Positions 7,431-13,512 of a stretch of 17,242 nt of DNA are shown here, one piece after another. The translations under genes and the position numbers were made by a program. The stretch is from the NCBI GenBank assembly GCA_021826655.1, contig JAKAZC010000015.1:1-17242 (forward strand), given 5' to 3'. The notes under the pieces were generated by a model. The model saw only the letters and a program-made list of their open reading frames with translations, was not told the origin of the DNA and searched no databases. The first letter of the stretch is position 1. Each line of letters opens with the position of its first letter. This DNA is from Actinomycetes bacterium. Lineage in GTDB: Bacteria; Actinomycetota; Acidimicrobiia; Acidimicrobiales; RAAP-2.

Positions 7431-8837
7431 GTGCCGCTCCTCGCCCTGCGTTCCTCCACGTCCAGACGTGCACGTCGTGGGGTGAAGGCGCGCCGCCGCA
7501 CGGAGTTGGGCCTGCTGGTCGCGGCCGGCTGCATCATCGTGGCGACCTACGTGCTCATGATCCTGGGCGTCACCGCCAAGGTCCCCGCCGACCTCGCGCC
7601 CCTGCTGGTGGCCATCCTGCTGCTGGGTGGCGTGACCCACGTGGCCAACCGGATCTTCGTCCCGGACGCGAACGCCGTGGTCATGCCCATCGTGTTCCTG
7701 TTGAACGGGATCGGCTACGTCATGATCTCCCGCATCGACCTCGGGGTGAACAAGCACTACGCCCCGCTGCAGGCGGGCTGGACGGCGGCCGGGGTGGCCG
7801 CCTACGTGGTCACCCTGTTCGCCGTGCGGCGATCACGGGACCTCGACCGATACCGGTACCTCCTGCTCGCCGCAGGTGTCCTCCTCCTGCTGCTCCCGCT
7901 GGTACCAGGGCTGGGCGTCAACATCGGCGGGGCCCGCCTGTGGATCCAGGTGGGGTCGTTCGAGTTCCAGCCGGTGGAGCTGGCCAAGATCGTGCTGTGC
8001 ATCTTCTTCGCCTCCTACTTCGCGGACAAGCGCGAGCTGCTCTCCATCCCCACGGCGCGCTTCGGGAACCGCCTGTTCCTGGATCCCCGCCCACTCGTCC
8101 CGATCGTCCTGGCCTGGGCCTTCGCCGTCCTGGTGATGAGCCTCGAGCACGACATCGGCTTCTCCGCGCTGCTGTTCACCCTGTTCATCGGGCTCCTGTG
8201 GGTGACCACGGGTCGGACCGGCTATCTGGTCCTGGGGGTGGTCCTGTTCGCCATCGGGGCCTACGTCACGTCCAAGTACTTCACCCAGACCCATGTCCGG
8301 GTGGAGGACTGGCTGGACCCGTGGAAGGTCGCCAACGGGAGCGGCTACCAACTCGTCCAGACCTGGTATGCCATGGGCAGTGGCGGTGTCGGCGGCTCGG
8401 GTCTCGGGCTGGGCTCACTCGCCTATACGCTCGCGACCACGTCGCGGACCGACTTCATCTTCGGCGTCATCAGTGAGGAGATGGGCCTGTTGGGGTCGTC
8501 CATGGTGGTCGTCACCTTCCTGCTGCTCGTCGGCGCCGGCCTGCGGATCGCGCAATCGGCCCGGTCGGAGTTCGCCAAACTCACCGCCGCGGGCCTGACA
8601 CTCATCATCGGATTCCAGGCGTTCTTCATCATCGGGGGGATCGTCCGCCTCCTGCCCCTGACCGGGATCACCCTGCCCTTCGTCTCGTACGGGGGATCCG
8701 CCCTCATCGCCAACTACGTGCTGGTCGCCCTCCTCATGCGCATCTCCGACGAGGGAACGGCCGGAGTCGACTCCGCCGAGCAGGCGAAGTACGAGGAGGA
8801 CCTGGAGCGCCGCCGGAGGCTGCTGACCGGCAGCTGA
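7431..8837 (+). CDS. SEDS peptidoglycan polymerase, FtsW/RodA/SpoVE family (long actinobacterial type)
   Basis: Integral membrane glycosyltransferase that polymerises lipid II into glycan strands, usually together with a class B penicillin-binding protein. At 468 residues it is longer than a classic RodA. It resembles from memory the Mycobacterium RodA/FtsW form, with an N-terminal pair of extra hydrophobic segments before the core. Motifs are 'ARLWIQVGSFEFQPVELAKI', 'GSGYQLVQTWYAMGSGG', 'TSRTDFIFGVISEEMGLLG' and the C-terminal 'TLPFVSYGGSALIANY'. The charged tail ends in 'EDLERRRRLL'. The GTG start is chosen from TAGGCT 7 nt upstream. In mycobacteria the relative of this gene sits beside pbpA and kinase genes; no PBP gene is next to it here. 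It is the first of two SEDS genes in the window. Confidence 0.93.
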   Translation: MPLLALRSSTSRRARRGVKARRRTELGLLVAAGCIIVATYVLMILGVTAKVPADLAPLLVAILLLGGVTHVANRIFVPDANAVVMPIVFLLNGIGYVMISRIDLGVNKHYAPLQAGWTAAGVAAYVVTLFAVRRSRDLDRYRYLLLAAGVLLLLLPLVPGLGVNIGGARLWIQVGSFEFQPVELAKIVLCIFFASYFADKRELLSIPTARFGNRLFLDPRPLVPIVLAWAFAVLVMSLEHDIGFSALLFTLFIGLLWVTTGRTGYLVLGVVLFAIGAYVTSKYFTQTHVRVEDWLDPWKVANGSGYQLVQTWYAMGSGGVGGSGLGLGSLAYTLATTSRTDFIFGVISEEMGLLGSSMVVVTFLLLVGAGLRIAQSARSEFAKLTAAGLTLIIGFQAFFIIGGIVRLLPLTGITLPFVSYGGSALIANYVLVALLMRISDEGTAGVDSAEQAKYEEDLERRRRLLTGS

Positions 8838-8853
8838 CCGGCAGCTGACCGGC
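8822..8853 (+). repeat. 11-bp tandem repeat (GCTGACCGGCA, about 2.9 copies) across a stop codon
   Basis: Copies run 8822-8832, 8833-8843 and 8844-8853, with the third copy missing only its last base. The SEDS gene's TGA (8835-8837) falls in the second copy. The unit length is not a multiple of three, but gain or loss of a copy would leave the same last codons and stop intact. Confidence 0.85.
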
Positions 8854-8886
8854 GCGGGATCCCCCACGCGTCGCAACAGGTCTCCC

Positions 8887-8925
8887 CGCGTGCCCGGGGC
8901 GGGCCGCCGATCCGCCCCGAACGCG
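8887..8925. terminator. Strong hairpin between convergent genes, candidate (bidirectional) terminator
   Basis: Perfect 8-bp arms CGGGGCGG (8895-8902) and CCGCCCCG (8912-8919) enclose a 9-nt loop. Outer arms CGCGT (8887-8891) and ACGCG (8921-8925) extend the stem after a small bulge. It starts 49 nt after the stop of the plus-strand SEDS gene. There is no T-tract, which is common for GC-rich actinobacterial terminators. Confidence 0.5.
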
Positions 8926-9006
8926 ACGCCCACCGTCCGGGGCGCTGCCGCCGGGTCCGGGGAGCGGGGTCGCACGCACCGTGCTCGCCGTCCCTGACGG
9001 GTCCGT

Positions 9007-9032
9007 CCTGCGGGGTCCTCGGGCCCTGCAGG
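9007..9032 (-). terminator. Hairpin 3' of the nuclease-domain gene, candidate terminator
   Basis: CCTGCGGGG (9007-9015) pairs with CCCTGCAGG (9024-9032) through nine pairs including one G-T wobble, with an 8-nt loop. On the minus strand it lies 33 nt after the stop of the nuclease-domain gene. No T-tract follows. The rest of the 228-bp gap between the convergent genes holds nothing else that I recognise. Confidence 0.35.
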
Positions 9033-9065
9033 CACCCGAGACGAACGGATGACCGTGTCCCGGGG

Positions 9066-9707
9066 CTACCGTCCGAGGTCGGCCCGAGGTCCGGGAGGTG
9101 GGACGTCCCCGTCACCCGCGAGCAGTCGGGCGTCGACGAGGATCGGCACCTGGACGGGCTGGTGCAGGGCGACCGTCAGTGCGTCACTCGGCCGGCACGA
9201 CAGCACCGAACGCCCCGAACGGCCCCGCAGGTCGAGCTCGGCGAAGTGGAGGCTCCCCGACCGTCCGACGATCCGGACCGCCACCACGTCGATGTCGAAG
9301 TTCCGGAGCACGTCGCTCAGGAGCTCGTGGGTGAGGGGTCGGGGCGTGGGGATCCGGCGCTGGGCGTGGGACAGGGCCACGGCGTCGGACATCCCGATCG
9401 CGAAGGTCAGCTGGCGCCTCGGTGTCTCGATCTCCCGGAGCACCACCGTCGGGTGCTGGTTCGGCAGGTCGAGGGTGACCGAGGCCACGAGCGTCATCCG
9501 GAAGTCGGCGGCGTCGACGCCGCGCGGGTCCGGGGGGGCGGTCGGGGCCGCGTCCATCCCGCCTGGTCCGGAGCCGGGCGCCGGCACGGGGTCGGTCGGG
9601 CTCCCACCCTCGCCGGCTGTCATCCCCTCGGCCACCGCCAGCGGCGATCCGGGGCCCGCCGTAGGCGCCGTCGGAGCATCGCCGGGGACCTGCTCGGGCA
9701 CCGTCAC
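9066..9707 (-). CDS. Bifunctional nuclease (BFN/DUF151) domain protein
   Basis: Protein of 213 residues. Residues from about 70 to the end form a BFN (DUF151) domain: 'HPTVVLREIETPRRQLTFAI', 'GMSDAVALSHAQ', 'PRPLTHELLSDVLRNFDIDV' and 'SCRPSDALTVAL' follow the family pattern. In plants a member of this family has RNase and DNase activity; the bacterial role is largely unknown. The first 65 residues are Pro/Gly/Ala-rich and probably disordered. The GTG start overlaps the rodA stop (GTGA) and has a GGAG ribosome site 6 nt upstream inside rodA, so its translation is probably coupled to rodA. I cannot tell whether nuclease activity is kept. Confidence 0.85.
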   Translation of the reverse strand: MTVPEQVPGDAPTAPTAGPGSPLAVAEGMTAGEGGSPTDPVPAPGSGPGGMDAAPTAPPDPRGVDAADFRMTLVASVTLDLPNQHPTVVLREIETPRRQLTFAIGMSDAVALSHAQRRIPTPRPLTHELLSDVLRNFDIDVVAVRIVGRSGSLHFAELDLRGRSGRSVLSCRPSDALTVALHQPVQVPILVDARLLAGDGDVPPPGPRADLGR

Positions 9708-10831
9708 CGCGTGCTCCGGTAGTGGACGCTCGTCACGATGCCGATGGCGGCCATGAATCCGATCATGGCCGATCCGCCGTAGGAGAGGAACGGGAGTGGG
9801 ATGCCCGCCACCGGCATGATCCCCATGTTCATGCCCACGTTCTCGAACACCGAGAACACCAGCAGGGCGAACACTCCCGAACACAGCAGTCTGCCGAAGG
9901 CGTCCTTGGCCAGCTGCGCCATCCGGAGCACACGCCAGGCCAGGATCCCGTAGAGCACCAGGAGGGCACCGGCACCCACGAAGCCGAGTTGCTCCCCGAC
10001 CGCCGAGAAGATGAAGTCGGTCTGCTGCTCGGGCACGTAGGCGAGGTTGGTCTGGGCCCCCTTGAACAGTCCCTGCCCGAAGATTCCACCGTGGGCGATT
10101 GCCGTCTTGGCCTGGTTGACGTTGTAGTTGACGACGCTGTTCGGCGAGATGAAGCCGGTGAGCCGTTGGATCTGGTAGTGCTTGACCAGTCCCAGGTCGA
10201 GCGCGACGAAGACCACCACGACGGCCCCCACCACCAGGAGCACCAGGTACCGGCCGGGCATGCCCGCCACGGCGAGCATCACCAGCAGGATCACCGAGCA
10301 CACGATGGCCGTGCCCAGGTCGGGCTGTTTGATGATCAGCAGGATCGGGAGGCCGGCCATCAGGAGCATCCTGACCAGGTCCCGGAACTCCAGGCCTTCG
10401 GGCCGCCGCGCACAATAGGTGGCGATGGCGATGATCAGGACCAGCGTGGCGAATTCGGACGGTTGGAGCTGGAGCGGCCCGAGCGAGAACCACCGCTGGG
10501 ACCCGAGCGCGTGGGAGCCGACGGGCGAGAGCACGGCGAGGAGTGCCAGCACGATCCCGACGTAGAGGATCGTGGCCAACTGCTCCCATTTGCGGTAGTC
10601 GAACAGCGACACGAGCACGAGCACCGCGAGGGAGATCACGAAGAAGATGAGTTGCCGCTTCAGGTAGTAGTGCGGGTCCAGGCCCGCCAGGGCAAGTTTG
10701 CCCCGGGTGGCCGAGTAGATCATCACGATCCCGGTGAGCGCGAGCACCAGGGTCGTGACCAACAGGATCGGGTCGATCCGGGCAGAGACGTGCCGGGAGC
10801 GAGAGGCGAGGGTGTCGGTGGCGTAGGTCAC
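9704..10831 (-). CDS. rodA: Rod shape-determining SEDS protein RodA
   Basis: Lipid II polymerase for sidewall growth, an integral membrane protein of 375 residues with about ten membrane segments. Motifs are 'MIYSATRGK' in the first helix, 'GSQRWFSLGPLQLQPSEFA', 'IKQPDLGTAIV', 'YNVNQAKTAIAHGGIFGQGL', 'EQQTDFIFSAVGEQLGF' and 'IPLPFLSYGGSAMI'. The length fits RodA rather than the longer FtsW-type protein at 7431-8837. The GTG at 10831 has GGAG 7 nt upstream and a TAGCCT hexamer 19 nt upstream. It ends in a GTGA overlap with the nuclease-domain gene. No mreBCD or PBP2 gene is adjacent, although rodA often follows them in other bacteria. Confidence 0.94.
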   Translation of the reverse strand: MTYATDTLASRSRHVSARIDPILLVTTLVLALTGIVMIYSATRGKLALAGLDPHYYLKRQLIFFVISLAVLVLVSLFDYRKWEQLATILYVGIVLALLAVLSPVGSHALGSQRWFSLGPLQLQPSEFATLVLIIAIATYCARRPEGLEFRDLVRMLLMAGLPILLIIKQPDLGTAIVCSVILLVMLAVAGMPGRYLVLLVVGAVVVVFVALDLGLVKHYQIQRLTGFISPNSVVNYNVNQAKTAIAHGGIFGQGLFKGAQTNLAYVPEQQTDFIFSAVGEQLGFVGAGALLVLYGILAWRVLRMAQLAKDAFGRLLCSGVFALLVFSVFENVGMNMGIMPVAGIPLPFLSYGGSAMIGFMAAIGIVTSVHYRSTR

Positions 10832-10850
10832 AGGTGGGCTCCGGACAGAC

Positions 10851-10856
10851 AGGCTA
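10851..10856 (-). promoter_or_regulatory. Candidate -10 element (TAGCCT) for rodA
   Basis: TAGCCT on the minus strand lies 19 nt before the rodA GTG. This would leave a short leader of about 12 nt that contains the GGAG ribosome site. A separate promoter fits the hairpin between aroE and rodA. Confidence 0.4.
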
Positions 10857-10899
10857 CCCGGCCGCTGCGGGCCGACTCCGGCGGTCCGCCGTGTCGGGG

Positions 10900-10931
10900 G
10901 GCCACCGGCACCTGTCGCCGAACGGGTGGCC
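10900..10931 (-). terminator. Hairpin between aroE and rodA, possible terminator
   Basis: Arms GGCCACC (10900-10906) and GGTGGCC (10925-10931) are perfectly complementary, and an inner CGGC/GCCG pairing (10906-10909 with 10917-10920) can extend the stem. It begins 9 nt after the aroE stop on the minus strand. No T-tract is present. It would separate the alaS-aroE cluster from the rodA pair. Confidence 0.35.
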
Positions 10932-10940
10932 GTGCCGCAC

Positions 10941-11834
10941 TCAGACGCCGTCGGCCACCGCGGCCCACATGGCGTCCACCGGAGCCACCCGACCGGTCCA
11001 GCGCTCCACCTGCAGTGCCGCCTGGTGGACGAGCATGCCGAGACCGTTCTGCACCGTCGCCCCGCGTCCGGCCGCCGCCTCCAGCCACGGGGTGGTCGGC
11101 GGGTGGTAGACCAGGTCGACCACCAGCTGACCGGGACCGAGGAGCCCGGGGTCCACCGGCCAGCCTGCCGCCACCCCCTCCACATCGCCCATACCCACGG
11201 GCGTGGCGTTCACCACCAGGTCGGACGACCGGACGTCGGCGGCGGTGCCGACCCGGCCGACGGGGCCGGCCAGTGCGGCGGCTCCGGCGGCACGCCCGGG
11301 TGTCCGATTGACCACCACGACCTCGGACGCGCCGGCATCGCCCAGGGCGGCCACCACCGCCCGGGCTGCACCCCCGGCCCCGACCACCAGACAACGGCGC
11401 CCCCGCGGCGTGAACCGCCCGCCCCGGTCCAGGGCAGCCACCAGCCCCTCGCCGTCGGTGTTGTCGCCGAGCCAGCTGCCGTGCTGGTCCGAGACGCAGT
11501 TGACCGCGGCCAGGCGCTCGGCCACCGGTGTCCGCCGCTCCACGGCTCCGGCGACGTCCTCCTTGTGGGGCATGGTGACCGACAGACCCCGCACGCCGAG
11601 CTCGCGGGCACCGTCCAGGGCGGCGGCGGCCCGGCCGGGGTGGACGGGGAAGCCCACCGAGACCCAGTCCACTCCGAGGTGGGCGAAGGCGGTGTTGTGG
11701 AGGAGCGGCGACAACGAGTGCGCCACCGGGTACCCGATCACCCCGACGAGACTGGTCGACGCGGACAGTCCCCGGGGGAGCGGCCATGCGACCGGCCCGT
11801 GGGATCCGGGCTGCTCCGACCCACTCGACGTCAT
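10941..11834 (-). CDS. aroE: Shikimate dehydrogenase (AroE)
   Basis: NADPH-dependent reduction of 3-dehydroshikimate to shikimate in aromatic amino acid synthesis, in the cytoplasm. The 297 residues show the substrate domain with 'GVIGYPVAHSLSPLLHN' (about 31-47), 'SVTMPHKEDV' with the catalytic Lys at 91, and 'GDNTDGEG' with the catalytic Asp at 127. The Rossmann domain has 'VGAGGAARAV' (about 151-160) and 'NRTPGRA'. 'VQNGLGMLVHQAA' near the end is also typical. The ATG at 11834 lies 17 nt after the mltG stop with only a weak ribosome site. It gives about 30 residues before the first motif, slightly more than usual. The longer frame to 12014 would run into mltG and is rejected. Confidence 0.95.
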   Translation of the reverse strand: MTSSGSEQPGSHGPVAWPLPRGLSASTSLVGVIGYPVAHSLSPLLHNTAFAHLGVDWVSVGFPVHPGRAAAALDGARELGVRGLSVTMPHKEDVAGAVERRTPVAERLAAVNCVSDQHGSWLGDNTDGEGLVAALDRGGRFTPRGRRCLVVGAGGAARAVVAALGDAGASEVVVVNRTPGRAAGAAALAGPVGRVGTAADVRSSDLVVNATPVGMGDVEGVAAGWPVDPGLLGPGQLVVDLVYHPPTTPWLEAAAGRGATVQNGLGMLVHQAALQVERWTGRVAPVDAMWAAVADGV

Positions 11835-11851
11835 GTCCCAGTCTGGCCCGG

Positions 11852-13057
11852 TCAGCCCAGGCCGTGCTGCGATGCGATGGCCTCGTTGGCCTGTTGGCCG
11901 GCGTAGGTGTCGGAGAAGGCCTCGGTGCCGTCCTGCGCCACGACCACGAAGTAGAGCCATGATCCGGCAGGTGGATCCAGCGCGGCCTGGAGTGCCGCCT
12001 CCGACGGGAAGCACGTCGGGGTCGGAGTCAGGCCGTTGGTGAGATACGTGTTGTACGGACTGACCGTCCTCAGGTCGGCGCTGGTGACCGTGCCCCCGTC
12101 GCGCCCGAGGGCGTACAGGACCGTCGAGTCCATCTGGAGCGGCATGTCCCTCGCCAGACGGTTGTAGACGACCCGGGCCACCGGACCCATGTTCTTCAGC
12201 AGGACGCCCTCCTTCTCCACGATGGAGGCGACGATGATCACCTGATACGGCGTGAAGCCGAGTGCCTGGGCCCCCGCCGCCAGACCGAGACGGGCGGCCT
12301 GCGAGTCGAACCGGTCGACCATCGCCGTCAGCAGCGCACGGTCGGTCTCGCCCGGAGGCACGATGTAGGTGCCCGGAGCGAGCAGCCCTTCCAGACTGGT
12401 CACCCCGGCCGGCTGCCAGGGCGACCGCACCGACCCGTCCGCCGCGGTGCGGGCGAAGGCGTTCGAGAAGTGGCCGGGGAGCTGCCCGACCCGTGTGGCC
12501 AGCTCCGACACCGTGAATCCCGGCGGCACCACCAGGGCGAAGACATTGGGTCCGTCGGCCAGGATCGCCTGGACCTCACCGAACGAGGAGTGGGTCCGGA
12601 ACGCGTAGCGGCCCGATCGAACCCCGGGGAGGCTGTGGAACTGGGACCAGATCCGATAGGCGAACGAGTTGGAGATGACACCCTTGGACGCCAGCAGCGA
12701 CGCGGTGGCGCTCTCGCCCGAACCGACGGGAACGGTGGCGAGCACCTGGGCACCCTGCGGGCCCGACGGATTCGCCTCGGACCGCACCCACAGGTAGCCG
12801 CCCACCAGTACGACGACACCGAGCGCGAGCACCACGAGGGCGGTGATGCGCCAGGGATGGGGACCACTCCCGCGATGCGCACGGCGCGCGCGGGGCCCGA
12901 CCGTCCGTGGCGCGGACGGAGGTCCGTCCAGGACGGCACCGTCGGAGGCCTCGGGGGCCGCCGGAACGGCCACCGAGCCGGCCGTCGGGACGGCGTCGTG
13001 CAACCCGGGATCGGACCCGTCGTCGGGAACCCCCGCACCATCGGTGGGTCCGGTCAC
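11852..13057 (-). CDS. mltG: Endolytic murein transglycosylase MltG (YceG-like)
   Basis: Cuts newly made glycan strands within the chain and so helps set glycan length, anchored on the outer face of the inner membrane. The 401 residues have a Pro/Ala-rich cytoplasmic start, one membrane segment (about 70-91), then the YceG domain. The catalytic motif reads 'IVASIVEKEG', with the Glu residues at 281 and 283. 'LARDMPLQMDSTVLYALG' and 'SPYNTYLTNGL' follow as in the family. The segment after this, usually GLPPGPI-x-NPG, is GLTPTPTCFPS here, a divergent version with a Cys. The GTG start overlaps the ruvX stop (GTGA), pointing to coupled translation. Confidence 0.93.
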   Translation of the reverse strand: MTGPTDGAGVPDDGSDPGLHDAVPTAGSVAVPAAPEASDGAVLDGPPSAPRTVGPRARRAHRGSGPHPWRITALVVLALGVVVLVGGYLWVRSEANPSGPQGAQVLATVPVGSGESATASLLASKGVISNSFAYRIWSQFHSLPGVRSGRYAFRTHSSFGEVQAILADGPNVFALVVPPGFTVSELATRVGQLPGHFSNAFARTAADGSVRSPWQPAGVTSLEGLLAPGTYIVPPGETDRALLTAMVDRFDSQAARLGLAAGAQALGFTPYQVIIVASIVEKEGVLLKNMGPVARVVYNRLARDMPLQMDSTVLYALGRDGGTVTSADLRTVSPYNTYLTNGLTPTPTCFPSEAALQAALDPPAGSWLYFVVVAQDGTEAFSDTYAGQQANEAIASQHGLG

Positions 13058-13512
13058 CGTGCGGCCCGTCGTCCGTCGAGCCAGGCCATGAGCATGACCG
13101 CGGCCGCCGTCTGGTCCACCACGGCCCGCTGGTGGCGCCCGCGGGTCCCTCCCGCGGTCAGGGCGCGGTGGGCAGACACGGTGGTGAGTCTCTCGTCGAA
13201 CAGTTCGACGAGCACACCGTCCTGCGCCAGCCGTGCGGCCAGTGCCTCGGCCTCCTCCTCCGCCGCCACCGCTGCTGGCCCGCGCGACCCGTCGAGGGAC
13301 AGCGGGTGGCCGACCACGACGACGACCGCCTGCTCGTCGCGGACCAGGTCGACCACGGCGCGCCGGTCCCGCTCCACGTCGCCGCTGCGGACGATCGTGC
13401 CCCGCGGGGTCGCCAGCATCCCCCCCGAGTCGCTCACCGCGATCCCGATACGGCGCGCGCCGAGGTCGACGCCCACCGCCCGTCCTGGGCGGTCCGGCAG
13501 GGTCTCAGGCAC
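13054..13512 (-). CDS. ruvX: Holliday junction resolvase-like RuvX (YqgF)
   Basis: Protein of 152 residues with the YqgF RNase H-like fold. The family is annotated as a putative Holliday junction resolvase and has also been linked to processing of 16S rRNA. The expected acidic sites are present: Asp in 'GVDLGARRIGIAVSD' near residue 16, Glu in 'FDERLTTVSA' and Asp in 'VDQTAAAVMLMAWLD'. 'VVGHPLSLDGSRGP' is the usual substrate loop. The GTG at 13512 overlaps the alaS end by 8 bp, and the gene ends in a GTGA overlap with mltG. The alaS-ruvX-mltG order is widespread in Actinomycetota. Confidence 0.93.
   Translation of the reverse strand: MPETLPDRPGRAVGVDLGARRIGIAVSDSGGMLATPRGTIVRSGDVERDRRAVVDLVRDEQAVVVVVGHPLSLDGSRGPAAVAAEEEAEALAARLAQDGVLVELFDERLTTVSAHRALTAGGTRGRHQRAVVDQTAAAVMLMAWLDGRRAAR

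Noticed and set aside
7268..7537. N-terminal extension of ppk1 to 865 residues
   Set aside because: It would cross the promoter and start of the divergent SEDS gene and has no family similarity; GGAGG before the GTG at 7267 gives a good start.
9722..11311. Open frame of about 529 codons antisense to rodA and aroE
   Set aside because: His/Glu/Asp/Gln-rich shadow of membrane-protein codons, spanning two real genes and their gap.
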